Below, one piece after another: positions 18,742 through 26,948 of a stretch of 64,000 bases of DNA. How positions within the stretch are numbered: the stretch's first letter is position 1; each line of letters opens with the position of its first letter. The notes under the pieces are model-generated. The model saw nothing but the letters and a program-made list of their open reading frames with translations, did not search any database and had not been told where the DNA came from. This DNA is from JAHBNG01 sp039028975. GTDB taxonomy: Bacteria; Chloroflexota; Anaerolineae; Caldilineales; Caldilineaceae. Position numbers and translations under genes: made by a program. Location: assembly GCA_039028975.1 (NCBI GenBank), contig JBCCHB010000071.1, positions 18,544-82,543 of the forward strand. The letters run 5' to 3'.

Positions 18742-19586
18742 ACTGCTTCTGGATCCTCTCGGGCCACTTGTTGCAGATCCGTCAACAGATCATCCAAGTG
18801 ATCTGTATGAATCTTTCGGCTCACGTTTATCATGGTTGCCTCTTCCGGCACATCTAATCTGGCCTTAGCAAAATGAGGAATGACAACGGATTTCCAACTT
18901 TCTTTTACCTCTGTCAAGTCAGGGAACATCTCCAGCTCTACCAGAAGTTGTTGGCTCAATTCGGACTCGAATAGCTGGCTCGCCAATGGCCATAACAGAT
19001 CTAACGCTTGCTGCATCCGACTGTGGCTCTCTTCTGTCCCGAGCCCTAAACGTTCTACCCACGTGCTGGAATGGCGATAGTGGTAGACTTCTTCGTTCTT
19101 GATCTTGGCAACAGCATCGGACAGGGGTGCATAGCTACTGGACGCAAGGCGTGTAAAGAGGGCTAGCTCGTATGCATCAAAGAGAAATTGGCGCACCATG
19201 GTAAACGCCCAATCTCCCTTGGGCCACTCGACAAGTTGAACATTACGAAAGGCGGCTGCATCTCGAAAGTAGACAATCCGGTCGGAATCAAGGCCAGTCA
19301 AATCCTGATGCAACTGGTACCAGACCATAGCATGCCCCAACTCGTCTTGGGCAATGTTGGCTAAGGCAATATCTTCTTCTAGGATTGGCGCATGACCAAT
19401 CCACTCGGCATTGCGATGGGCTAGGAGGAGTTCATCATCTGCCATGGCTAGCAGTTGTGCAGCTAGAGCGTCTTTCAATTCAGAATTCATTGAAGGGTTA
19501 TTTGTCAGACCCGTCTCGGGTACTATACTGCGGTTGGGCATAGATGAGAAAATAAGATGGTCTTCAGTCGATTGAAGCTTGCTCAT
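18735..19586 (-). CDS. paaC: Phenylacetyl-CoA epoxidase structural subunit PaaC
   Basis: 283 residues from the first ATG. The ferritin-like four-helix protein lacks a functional diiron site but is the obligatory scaffold partner of PaaA. Family motifs include AMADDELLLAHRNAEWIGH, IAQDELGHAMVWY and KIKNEEVYHYRHSSTWVERLG. The first 32 residues are not typical, and an ATG at 19490 would give the usual length of about 251. The longer form overlaps paaB by 23 bp. Ribosome sites are weak for every candidate start. Confidence 0.92.
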   Translation of the reverse strand: MSKLQSTEDHLIFSSMPNRSIVPETGLTNNPSMNSELKDALAAQLLAMADDELLLAHRNAEWIGHAPILEEDIALANIAQDELGHAMVWYQLHQDLTGLDSDRIVYFRDAAAFRNVQLVEWPKGDWAFTMVRQFLFDAYELALFTRLASSSYAPLSDAVAKIKNEEVYHYRHSSTWVERLGLGTEESHSRMQQALDLLWPLASQLFESELSQQLLVELEMFPDLTEVKESWKSVVIPHFAKARLDVPEEATMINVSRKIHTDHLDDLLTDLQQVAREDPEAVW

Positions 19587-20187
19587 CTATAACAGAGCTG
19601 GGTATAGATTGAGCAATAGAATGTGAGCCTCGTTCAATCAGGCCATAGCGACTCTGCTGCTTGTATGTTTTGCGACTGGCTGGCTCAAACATACTAAGGA
19701 TATCGTCTTCTTGACTGCGAATGATGGAATGTTCAGGAACGATCCACCATACGTATACGGTGTTGCGACTCCATTCTGGATGAGCCATAGCTAGGCGCAG
19801 AGCGCTCTCTGCTGAATGAGCCTCTACCTGCCCCAGATGAGTGGCCGCACTCATGGAACGGCGAAGGGTATTCTTGACGAAGACCTGATAGCTATCCTGG
19901 ACCGCATCGGGCGAATCTAGACCATTCGTGTAAGCTGTTCCACCCGTAATACCTGCCTCTTCGAAATTGGAGGCTCGGGCCGTCACCTCTTGAGTGGTAA
20001 CCTTGAGGATGGCCGATTCGGGGGCAACCCACAAGCTCACACAACCAGGGCGGCGCACATGGACATCTCGCGCATTTTGGATTGCGATTTCGCCATCAGA
20101 CGCATGAACCGTGCCAATCGCCTCGTGGGTTCGACCTTGCTTATCTTGTTTAAATACCTCATAGCGAGGCCACTGTGTGTCTGCCAT
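19564..20187 (-). CDS. paaB: Phenylacetyl-CoA epoxidase subunit PaaB, tandem two-domain form
   Basis: PaaB bridges the catalytic complex; the enterobacterial protein is about 95 residues. Here the 207-residue protein carries two copies of the fold. Residues 8-60 (RYEVFKQDKQGR ... SLWVAPESAI) align with residues 99-155 (SYQVFVKNTLRR ... VWWIVPEHSI). The second copy is followed by a unique C-terminal tail. The start at 20187 is chosen because everything upstream is translated tandem-repeat DNA. The heptamer array begins 14 bp upstream, where a promoter or leader would normally lie. Confidence 0.9.
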   Translation of the reverse strand: MADTQWPRYEVFKQDKQGRTHEAIGTVHASDGEIAIQNARDVHVRRPGCVSLWVAPESAILKVTTQEVTARASNFEEAGITGGTAYTNGLDSPDAVQDSYQVFVKNTLRRSMSAATHLGQVEAHSAESALRLAMAHPEWSRNTVYVWWIVPEHSIIRSQEDDILSMFEPASRKTYKQQSRYGLIERGSHSIAQSIPSSVIDEQASID

Positions 20188-20200
20188 TGTAGATTGACCA

Positions 20201-20276
20201 GTAATCGGTAATCGGTATTCGGTATTCGGTAATCGGTATTCGGTAATCGGTATTCGGTAATCGGTATTCGGTAATT
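20201..20276 (+). repeat. Heptamer tandem array, ten copies of GTAWTCG
   Basis: Ten exact-phase copies of GTAATCG or GTATTCG run from 20201 to 20270 followed by a partial unit. The two variants mostly alternate. This resembles the short tandemly repeated repetitive (STRR) heptamers known from filamentous bacteria. Translation of the minus strand gives an artificial PNTEYR-like N-terminal extension of PaaB, which I do not count as protein. Confidence 0.9.
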
Positions 20277-20353
20277 GTGTCGTCCTGAATATAATTGACA
20301 GTAGATAGCGAATAGCGATAATCAATTCAGGAGGACTCAGACTGGTAAACAGC

Positions 20354-20393
20354 GACCAAGGACCAAGGACTAAAGACCAAGGACTAAGGACCA
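20354..20393 (+). repeat. Second heptamer array, five copies of GACYAAR
   Basis: Five in-phase units (GACCAAG, GACCAAG, GACTAAA, GACCAAG, GACTAAG) plus a partial unit lie 6 bp from the stop of the DUF6157 gene. The unit differs in sequence from the first array but has the same 7-bp period, so two heptamer families share one 211-bp spacer. Confidence 0.85.
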
Positions 20394-20398
20394 GTAAG

Positions 20399-20812
20399 TT
20401 ATTTACGTTTGGCTTTCATGGCTGTCAGTACCTTGACGTGTCCAACATCAAGAAAGTGCTGGTACTCTTCGGTCTCCATACCATAGAGAGCAATTTTACC
20501 ATCAGCATTGTAGTGCGCACCCCAACCATAACGTTTGGTTAGTGCAGAGGCCCGAAGGCAAGGTTGACCTTTCTTGAAAAGTTCGTTCCAAATCTTGTTT
20601 CGGTTTTCCCATACTTCTTCAGCGGGGATCTCTTTCCTGCGTACGTGTACTTCAAAGGTAAGTTCTTCTTGATCGAATGTGTAGGGACTCTCAGATAATA
20701 ACTCGTATTCGATGCCCGCAATGGTTGGTTTCCCTCTATATAGGCCTGGTTTGGTACTCTGGGTGGCTGGGGAATCCTCTGCAACTTGGATAAATGTATC
20801 TTTGTAGGACAT
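20399..20812 (-). CDS. DUF6157 family protein
   Basis: A 137-residue soluble protein matching the DUF6157 pattern: SYKDTFIQVAEDSP at the start, then a YELLSESPYTF segment, FEVHVRRKEI, CLRASALTKRYGWGAHY and a basic C terminus. No catalytic site is apparent and the family function is unknown. The ATG at 20812 is preferred over a TTG two codons upstream. Position between paaA and paaB is unusual, since those two subunits are normally adjacent. It may be a late insertion into the operon or an accessory factor. Confidence 0.8.
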   Translation of the reverse strand: MSYKDTFIQVAEDSPATQSTKPGLYRGKPTIAGIEYELLSESPYTFDQEELTFEVHVRRKEIPAEEVWENRNKIWNELFKKGQPCLRASALTKRYGWGAHYNADGKIALYGMETEEYQHFLDVGHVKVLTAMKAKRK

Positions 20813-20847
20813 GGCCAAATGCTTTCTTAAATTTACGTATGGATAAG

Positions 20848-21849
20848 TTAAAAAACTGACATCCCCGAAGCCTTTTCAGGAAGAAGCTCCTTGCCCTTTT
20901 CTCGTTCAGCATAGGCAACCATCGCTTCACGCACCCACTGTCCATCATCATGGGCTTTCTGACGGGCGGCCAACCGCTCTTTATTCATAGGACCATTTCC
21001 TTTGACAACTCGCCAGAACTCTTCCCAGTCGATGGGACCACTAATCCAATGGCCATGTTCTTGGTCATAATGGAGATCTGGATCGGGCAAAGTGAGGCCC
21101 AACGATTGAATTTCGGGAACGGTCTCGTCTATAAACTCCTGACGCACTTCATCATTGGTTTTGGTTTTGACACCCCAGGCAATCAGCTGGGCAGAATTGG
21201 GGGAATCGGAATCATGGGGACCAAACATCATGAGTGTGGGCCACCACCAGCGATTGAGACTCTCTTGCACCATTTCACGTTGGTAGGGTGTTCCTTGCGC
21301 ATACTGATAGATCATCTCCTTTCCTTGCTTAAAGTGGAAGGTCTCTTCTGCGCAGATGCGCACCATCGCCCGGGAGTAAGGTCCGTATGACGCTTTGGTT
21401 AGCATAGTCTGGTTCTTAATGGCTGCGCCATCAACGAGCCAACCGATCCAGGCCACGTCGGCCCACGTCAACGTATCATAATTGAAGATGCTAGAGTACT
21501 TGGCCTTGCCTTGTAGAAGCGCATCCAGCAACTCTTCTCGATCTACGCCTAGCGATTCGGCTGCATGATAGAGATATTGACCATGACCAGCTTCGTCTTG
21601 CACCTTGGCGATGAGCACCAACTTACGGCGAAGGTTGGGTGCATGAGGAAGCCACTTGCCTTCCGGCAGCATCCCCACCACCTCGCTATGGCCATGCTGG
21701 GAAATCATTCGAATTAACTGCTTGCGATAATCATCGGGCATCCAATCACCGGGTTCTATTTTTTCGCCCTTAGCGATTCGCGACTCGAATTCAGCTAGTT
21801 TCTGCTGGTCTGGTTGCTGATCTTTTTCTAGATCTTGCATGAGATACAT
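20848..21849 (-). CDS. paaA: Phenylacetyl-CoA epoxidase catalytic subunit PaaA
   Basis: 333 residues. This diiron ferritin-like subunit inserts one oxygen atom from O2 into the aromatic ring of phenylacetyl-CoA. Both EXXH-type metal ligand segments are intact: KVQDEAGHGQYLY and ICAEETFHFKQG. The motifs WMPDDYRKQLIRMISQHGHSE near the start and WWWPTLMMFGPHDSDS later are typical. A second ATG nine bases in (21840) has better spacing from GGGA. The electron-donor subunit PaaE is not found in the window, so electrons must come from an unlinked reductase. Confidence 0.95.
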   Translation of the reverse strand: MYLMQDLEKDQQPDQQKLAEFESRIAKGEKIEPGDWMPDDYRKQLIRMISQHGHSEVVGMLPEGKWLPHAPNLRRKLVLIAKVQDEAGHGQYLYHAAESLGVDREELLDALLQGKAKYSSIFNYDTLTWADVAWIGWLVDGAAIKNQTMLTKASYGPYSRAMVRICAEETFHFKQGKEMIYQYAQGTPYQREMVQESLNRWWWPTLMMFGPHDSDSPNSAQLIAWGVKTKTNDEVRQEFIDETVPEIQSLGLTLPDPDLHYDQEHGHWISGPIDWEEFWRVVKGNGPMNKERLAARQKAHDDGQWVREAMVAYAEREKGKELLPEKASGMSVF

Positions 21850-22138
21850 TCCCTTGTACTTGCCAAAACCGCTCCATTGGTACGTTTACTATTTATACTC
21901 AGCTCCGTTTGAAAACACGAGTTTGGTCACTCTGGTAGAGCATCGAAAAACTCCTGTTTGCAAAACGACCGCAGTATAGTACATTGACTATAAAGTAAGG
22001 TAAACGATCGGAGTCACTCATTATAACATGATTAACTGATTTTGTCTGGGCAGAAGATTACAGGTGTGCGTGCTAAAAGGGGACGGTATGATAGAGTGCA
22101 TTGTACTGTTAAGACAAACAGCCTTGCGGCTAAATAAA

Positions 22139-22780
22139 TCAAACAGCCCACTTGCTAACAGCCGCAATGGTCTCCTCAACCGGGGCTTCACTTGTATTCA
22201 AAACCGTCAGTGAACCCTCGTAATCTTTCCCCTGCTCTATAAACCATCTATTGTAGTTGAGCTGATCCTCAATAAAGTCATTTCCAGAGCTGTCTCGCCA
22301 TTGAGGACGTGCTCGCAGTCGGCTAGCTAACTCGTCCTCATCACAAACCAATGCCAAGTAGTGAACTGCCGAAAAATAGCGTACCCCTGGTCGGCTTTCC
22401 ACATTATCCGGATTTAGCCCAGCACCAAAGAGTAACACAGAGCGGCCAGACAGGTGGATATTGTAGCAAACCCGCAACCACATATCGAAATAGTTGGTCC
22501 ATTCCTCTGGCTTGGTGTACGCTACACCCCACAAGATGTCTGAATCCAAAATCACCCAATCCGATCTGTTGGCTGCGGTGACGTTATTGAGCATCCCATT
22601 GCAGACGGTCGATTTCCCTGACCCTGATGGGCCAGCAACGACAAAGAGTGGCAAGTAGGGAAATAGATGTTCGTATCCACATGATGAGCAGATAGCCACG
22701 GCTCTCTGAGAACTTTCCTCAACCGCGCGAACTTCCTTATCTGGCTCCCATTCCCCACATTGTACACAAACATGGTACAT
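22139..22780 (-). CDS. P-loop nucleotide kinase-like protein with N-terminal zinc ribbon
   Basis: 213 residues. Residues 5-34 carry two CXXC pairs (CVQC and CSSC) suggesting a small zinc ribbon. A Walker A motif VAGPSGSGKSTVCNG follows near residue 48 and an acidic LDSDILWG stands near 80; the remainder resembles gluconate-kinase-like AAA proteins. It probably phosphorylates a small molecule. The start at 22780 has an AGAGGAAAA ribosome site; the longer frame overlaps paaK. It lies between paaK and paaA, but I infer no defined step in phenylacetate breakdown. Confidence 0.75.
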   Translation of the reverse strand: MYHVCVQCGEWEPDKEVRAVEESSQRAVAICSSCGYEHLFPYLPLFVVAGPSGSGKSTVCNGMLNNVTAANRSDWVILDSDILWGVAYTKPEEWTNYFDMWLRVCYNIHLSGRSVLLFGAGLNPDNVESRPGVRYFSAVHYLALVCDEDELASRLRARPQWRDSSGNDFIEDQLNYNRWFIEQGKDYEGSLTVLNTSEAPVEETIAAVSKWAV

Positions 22781-22814
22781 GACTTTTCCTCTACAGAGTA
22801 AACGCTTTTGACAT

Positions 22815-24134
22815 CTACAGCCCTCGTCTGTCATCCACCCGCTGAATCTTGCCACCCTCACTGCGTGGGGCCTGCCCTGGAGCAATCAGGGTAACTTTCG
22901 TATTGAGGCCGAGAGCCTCTCGCAAGCTTTTGTTGACTTGCTGACCTAGCATTCGAGCATTTTCGTCACCCTCTAGCGAAGTGACGCTCTCTGCAAAGGC
23001 TTGGGTGACTTCTGGCTGTACCTCAAGATTGTCAAGACGGTCTTCTCGAGTAACGACTAGCCGATAGTGGGGAGACAGTTCTTCCAACCCAATAAGCGCA
23101 GCCTCTATCTGGCTAGGGAAGACATTGACGCCGCGAATGATGAGCATATCATCGGCTCTTCCTAAGACTCGGCTCATACGAGCATGGGTGCGGCCACAGA
23201 TGCACGGCTCGCGATTGATAGAGCAGAGATCACCTGTGCGGTATCGAATCAACGGGATCGCCAGCTTGGTAAGGGTCGTAATGGTCAACTCGCCTACTTC
23301 GCCGTCTGAAACCGGCTGACCGCTTTCGGGGTTGATAATTTCAGCCAAAAAGTGATCTTCCATGAGGTGCATACCGTCTTTGGCCTCCACACACTCATTG
23401 GAGACCCCAGGACCGATAATTTCACTCAACCCATAGATGTTCACGGCATCGACAGAGAGTTTGGACTCTACTTCTTGGCGCATCTCCTCTGTCCAAGGTT
23501 CGGCCCCTAAAATGAAAGAGCGAACAGGCAACTGTTCCGGATCTACTCCTGCATCAATCAGGGCATCAGCCAGGGTTAGTGAGTACGAGGGTGTACAGGC
23601 CATAATATTGGTCTGGAAATCTTGAAGTAGCAGAATCTGGCGAGCTGTATTCCCTCCAGAAATGGGGACCACGGCTAACCTCATCTTTTCGGCGCCATAG
23701 TGCATCCCCAAGCCACCCGTAAAGAGGCCGTAACCATAGGCATTTTGGAAGACATCTCCTGGCTGGGCACCGCTGAGACAAAAGCAGCGGGCCACGACCT
23801 CACTCCAGACGTTGATATCATCTTGAGTATACCCAACAACGGTTGGCTTGCCGGTTGTGCCAGACGACGCGTGGATACGAATTAACTCGTTGCGCGGAAC
23901 CGCAAATAGGCCAAAGGGGTAGTTGTCCCGCAGATCTGTTTTGCGGGTGAAGGGGAGTTTGGCTACGTCATCTACCCCTTGGATGCTTTTAGGTGAGATG
24001 CCTGCCTTGTCGAAGGCGTCAGTATAAAAGGGAACCCGTTCATAGACGTAGGCTGCAAGTTTGCTCAACCGTTCCCCTTGGAGTGTCTCTAGATCGGAGC
24101 GGGGCATTGTTTCGATGGATTCATTCCAGATCAT
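22815..24134 (-). CDS. paaK: Phenylacetate-CoA ligase PaaK
   Basis: A 439-residue adenylate-forming enzyme that activates phenylacetate with ATP and CoA, the entry step of the pathway. Motifs include FTRKTDLRDNYPFGLFAV, the P-loop HASSGTTGKPTVVGYT, the substrate-pocket region NIYGLSEIIGPGVS, the YRTGDL motif and a C-terminal swivel domain containing RGVNVFPSQIE. CICGRTH matches the family's cysteine segment. A GAGGTG ribosome site lies before the ATG. It follows the EthD-like gene by 14 bp. Confidence 0.95.
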   Translation of the reverse strand: MIWNESIETMPRSDLETLQGERLSKLAAYVYERVPFYTDAFDKAGISPKSIQGVDDVAKLPFTRKTDLRDNYPFGLFAVPRNELIRIHASSGTTGKPTVVGYTQDDINVWSEVVARCFCLSGAQPGDVFQNAYGYGLFTGGLGMHYGAEKMRLAVVPISGGNTARQILLLQDFQTNIMACTPSYSLTLADALIDAGVDPEQLPVRSFILGAEPWTEEMRQEVESKLSVDAVNIYGLSEIIGPGVSNECVEAKDGMHLMEDHFLAEIINPESGQPVSDGEVGELTITTLTKLAIPLIRYRTGDLCSINREPCICGRTHARMSRVLGRADDMLIIRGVNVFPSQIEAALIGLEELSPHYRLVVTREDRLDNLEVQPEVTQAFAESVTSLEGDENARMLGQQVNKSLREALGLNTKVTLIAPGQAPRSEGGKIQRVDDRRGL

Positions 24135-24148
24135 GATAGCACCTCTTT

Positions 24149-24436
24149 TTAGTCTGTACCGATCATCATAGTCATCAGCCCTTCGGCAAAGCGATTGGCA
24201 TCGGCACCCGTTGCGGCCATTTCAGGGCTTTTCATAGCGGCTTTGAAAGTGTCTGCATCGGGAAAGAGTAGTTCAGCCATCAAATAGAAACCGTCACCGA
24301 CCAAAGTCTTTGAAAAACGGGTCACACTCCAGCTAGACAGGCCAGGGATTTTCTCTACAAATGCACCATGCTTGGCGTATTCGGCGTCAAAGGCATCTGT
24401 ATCCTCAGGCTGCTTATAAAGGACGATGAGTTTCAT
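24149..24436 (-). CDS. EthD-like dimeric alpha-beta barrel protein
   Basis: 95 residues matching the EthD/ferredoxin-like fold: MKLIVLYKQPED at the start, the HGAFVEKIPGLSSWSVTR segment, and LFPDADTFKAAMKSPE before the end. EthD-like proteins are small accessory proteins often found with aromatic or ether degradation genes. A strong AGGAG stands 6 bp before the ATG. Placed between an enoyl-CoA hydratase and paaK, it probably helps the phenylacetate route, but no reaction can be assigned. Confidence 0.82.
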   Translation of the reverse strand: MKLIVLYKQPEDTDAFDAEYAKHGAFVEKIPGLSSWSVTRFSKTLVGDGFYLMAELLFPDADTFKAAMKSPEMAATGADANRFAEGLMTMMIGTD

Positions 24437-24470
24437 GATTTTCTCCTAGTAATGATTTTCGCGTTGTAAT

Positions 24471-25277
24471 CTACTGGTGCTGATTTGAGGGGAAGGTAGG
24501 CTTCTCTCTGTTGCGTAGCGCTTTGACCCCAGCCATCATATCTTCGCCAAAGAAGCCGAGCATCTCCAAGGCAATCGAGTTATCAAAGATGGGGCCAGCC
24601 TGCTGCATCCAGCCATTGAGGGAGCGTTTTGTAAAACGGATAGCATGGCGTGGACCTGTCGCCAGCTTTGTGGCCACCTCCATAGCTTTCTCCAAGAGTG
24701 CATCATCTGGCACAGCCAAACTCACCAACCCAATCCGTTCAGCTTCTTTGCCGGTGAGTAAGTCGCCTGTCATCAGATAATATTTGGCCTTGGCCATGCC
24801 GCAAAGGATAGGCCAGACAATCGCAGAATGATCACCAGCCGCCACGCCCATCCGAACGTGGCCATCTCCCAATTTGGCTTTCTCCGCGGCAATGCTAATG
24901 TCTGCGAGTAGCGCCACCACCAACCCAGCACCCACAGCAGGACCATTGATGGCAGAGATTACTGGCGTTTGGCAGTGGAGCATATTGTAGACGTATTCGC
25001 GGGCCTCGTCCAAAATACGTAGGATCTCATCGTAGTTGCGATAGGCATCTTCCACCATCTGTAGGTCACCGCCTGCTGAAAAGCCCCGTCCGGCACCGGT
25101 AATCACAGCTACATGCACCGATGGATCCGCGTCTATGGTCTTCCAGATTTGAGTCAGTTCCGTGTGGAGCCGCTCATTGGCCGCGTTGAGAACATCAGGC
25201 CGGTTGAGAGTCATCCAGAGAATGTTGGGGTCTCGGCGTTCAAAGAGAATGTGTTGGTAGTCGGCGTATTCTAGCAT
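24471..25277 (-). CDS. Enoyl-CoA hydratase/isomerase family protein (PaaF/PaaG-like)
   Basis: A 268-residue crotonase-fold enzyme. The oxyanion-hole segments GAGRGFSAGGDLQ and INGPAVGAGLVVALLADISIA are intact. At the position where hydratases carry their second glutamate the sequence reads GVAAGDHSAIV, with an Asp available. In context it may be the ring-opening isomerase PaaG or hydratase PaaF, or act on another acyl-CoA; the sequence alone does not decide. It is the first gene of the long minus-strand run, divergent from the DUF488 gene across a 210-bp spacer. Confidence 0.88.
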   Translation of the reverse strand: MLEYADYQHILFERRDPNILWMTLNRPDVLNAANERLHTELTQIWKTIDADPSVHVAVITGAGRGFSAGGDLQMVEDAYRNYDEILRILDEAREYVYNMLHCQTPVISAINGPAVGAGLVVALLADISIAAEKAKLGDGHVRMGVAAGDHSAIVWPILCGMAKAKYYLMTGDLLTGKEAERIGLVSLAVPDDALLEKAMEVATKLATGPRHAIRFTKRSLNGWMQQAGPIFDNSIALEMLGFFGEDMMAGVKALRNREKPTFPSNQHQ

Positions 25278-25391
25278 ATTTTACCTATCCTGATGGTAAG
25301 AATCTAGATATTGTAGTCCACAGAATTCGTTCGAAGCAAATAAGATTATCTTTGGCCACTACGGAGCTATCTCACTGCGAATACTGTATGA

Positions 25392-25411
25392 TCAAACAGA
25401 GGTCAAACAGA
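25392..25411 (+). repeat. Two 9-bp direct repeats, 11 bp apart
   Basis: TCAAACAGA occurs at 25392-25400 and 25403-25411, one helical turn apart, in the divergent spacer between the paa-side enoyl-CoA hydratase and a DUF488 gene. The spacing suits a regulator half-site pair. No regulator gene is adjacent. Confidence 0.4.
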
Positions 25412-25418
25412 TGACTCA

Positions 25419-25447
25419 TTTACGAATGAAAGATCCTTCGGTATAAT
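25419..25447 (+). promoter_or_regulatory. Promoter of the DUF488 gene
   Basis: TTTACG (25419-25424), 17 bp, then a perfect TATAAT (25442-25447). Transcription would start near 25454, about 34 nt before the ATG at 25488. No Shine-Dalgarno precedes that ATG. Confidence 0.6.
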
Positions 25448-25487
25448 TGATGTATTTCCAAACCAACATCATATTCACGAATTCACA

Positions 25488-26069
25488 ATGACCAACGAAT
25501 CGAACTCAACAGATTCGACCATTCCCATCTACACCATCGGCTATGGCCAACGTACCATGGATGAATTTATCGATCTCCTCACTCGGTATGAAATTGCTTT
25601 TCTCGTCGATGTTCGTACCGCACCCTATTCGCGCTATAAGCCCGAATATTCCAAAACCGAGTTGGAGCTGACCCTGCGTGAGGCCGGGATCCGCTACATT
25701 TTTCTGGGTAATTCTTTAGGAGGACGCCCTGATGCCCCCGATTGTTATCGTAATGGCAAGATCGATTACGAAGCCGTCAAGACGAAGGGATTTTACCAAA
25801 AAGGGTTGGAGCGGGTCCACGCGGCGTTTGCTCAACAGCAGCGGATTGTGCTCATGTGCAGCGAGGGCAAACCAGAGATGTGTCACCGTTCTAAGCTGAT
25901 TGGTGCATCGCTAACTCAAGCCAATGTTCCGGTGATTCATATTGATGAGAACGATGATCCGCAGGAGCAGGATGAGATTATTTTCCGGCTGACCAAGGGC
26001 CAGTTGTCGCTGTTTGGGGAAGAGGAGTTTACGTCGCGGAAAAAGTATCGTGGTGCGCAAGATGGTTAA
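25488..26069 (+). CDS. DUF488 family protein
   Basis: 193 residues with the DUF488 signature: IYTIGYGQRTMDEFIDLL at the start, the VDVRTAPYSRYKPEYS segment, YIFLGNSLGGRP, and the conserved LMCSEGKPEMCHRSKLIG with two cysteines and His-Arg. The family's biochemical role is not established; members are often near mobile or defence genes. A second DUF488 protein is encoded at 26949-27452, with a transposase gene between them. Confidence 0.88.
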   Translation: MTNESNSTDSTIPIYTIGYGQRTMDEFIDLLTRYEIAFLVDVRTAPYSRYKPEYSKTELELTLREAGIRYIFLGNSLGGRPDAPDCYRNGKIDYEAVKTKGFYQKGLERVHAAFAQQQRIVLMCSEGKPEMCHRSKLIGASLTQANVPVIHIDENDDPQEQDEIIFRLTKGQLSLFGEEEFTSRKKYRGAQDG

Positions 26070-26105
26070 TTTTAATCGTAACACCCGCTGCGTGGCGACA
26101 ATCAT

Positions 26106-26224
26106 GCCGAATGAATTCGGCACCTGATAAACAAAGCTGCGTTAAAACGCACTAAATGCTAAGAACCGACAACTCTAACCTGTTTCAACAGGGTTTCCTT
26201 TACCAGACGCCGAATTCATTCGGC
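26106..26224 (+). repeat. Two REP-like hairpins in inverted orientation before the transposase
   Basis: GCCGAA-TGAA-TTCGGC at 26106-26121 and its exact reverse complement GCCGAA-TTCA-TTCGGC at 26209-26224 form six-base-pair stems with four-base loops. A related copy with one mismatch occurs after the transposase at 26872-26887. Such hairpins flanking a Y1 transposase are the hallmark of REP/RAYT systems. Confidence 0.75.
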
Positions 26225-26287
26225 GGGTATATTCGGCGGAACATCAATCTGGAAACATTTAACGAGCATCACATCAAGGAATTCATC

Positions 26288-26806
26288 ATGTCATTTTGGC
26301 GACACTATTATCACTTCGTTTGGACAACCAAGGAGCGCCAGCCATTTATCACGCCAGAAATCGAGACGCCTCTGTATGCATACATGAGATCAAAAGCCGG
26401 TGAACTTGATGCTTACATATACGCGATTGGCGGTATTGAGGAGCATACACACATTGTCGGTACGGTCCCTCCTAAACACAGTATTGCATGGTTTGTGAAG
26501 ACTATCAAGGGATCAAGCTCTCACTTCGTTAACTATGTATTGCGCCCTGAACGCTACCATTTTGCTTGGCAACGTGGCTACGGTAGTCTGACATTGGGGC
26601 ATACCCAGCGCCCGATTGCCATTGAGTATGTTGAAAAGCAGAAAGAGCACCATAAGGGCTTCACAACCAAGGGCTGGCTTGAACGAACTTCTGAATACGA
26701 TGAAGGTCCTGATGACGCGGAAAATCCTTACGTGAATGGATCAGAATTAGCTATGCTTCGTGAGGAGAAGGTTGTTTATGATGTGCTGGGAATATCGCCT
26801 TTTTAG
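26288..26806 (+). CDS. IS200-like Y1 transposase (RAYT-type)
   Basis: 172 residues from the ATG at 26288; the upstream open frame is translated hairpin DNA. It shows a Y1_Tnp core: FWRHYYHFVWTTKERQPF at the start, the metal-binding HUH as GGIEEHTHIVGTVPP, WQRGYGSLTLG, and a catalytic Tyr candidate in IEYVEKQKEHHKGF. Size and flanking palindromes suggest a REP-associated tyrosine transposase that nicks and rejoins single-stranded hairpin DNA. It seems to have landed between two DUF488 genes, since similar leader sequence (GGGTATATTCG) precedes both it and the second DUF488 gene. Confidence 0.85.
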   Translation: MSFWRHYYHFVWTTKERQPFITPEIETPLYAYMRSKAGELDAYIYAIGGIEEHTHIVGTVPPKHSIAWFVKTIKGSSSHFVNYVLRPERYHFAWQRGYGSLTLGHTQRPIAIEYVEKQKEHHKGFTTKGWLERTSEYDEGPDDAENPYVNGSELAMLREEKVVYDVLGISPF

Positions 26807-26871
26807 GCGGCGTTAACCTTACATTACACCCAATCAAATCATATAGCGGCGTCCAATTGTGCGAAGTCCGT

Positions 26872-26887
26872 GTCGAATGAATTCGGC
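26872..26887 (+). repeat. REP-like hairpin, third copy
   Basis: GTCGAATGAATTCGGC, one mismatch from the copy at 26106-26121 and in the same orientation, so the transposase gene lies between like copies. The following TATCTTCGGAGGGTATATTCG repeats the spacer motif seen upstream of the transposase. Confidence 0.65.
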
Positions 26888-26948
26888 AGGTATCTTCGGA
26901 GGGTATATTCGTCGGGCCATGCAACGGGCATATTCAAACGAACACATC

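Noticed and set aside
20188..20325. N-terminal extension of PaaB (PNTEYR-like residues)
   Set aside because: It is translated heptamer repeat DNA; the family N terminus begins at the ATG at 20187.
20201..20393. CRISPR array
   Set aside because: Units are 7 bp, contiguous and without spacers; no cas gene is nearby. The protein repeats at 10.7-15.5 kb were rejected as CRISPR for the same reason.
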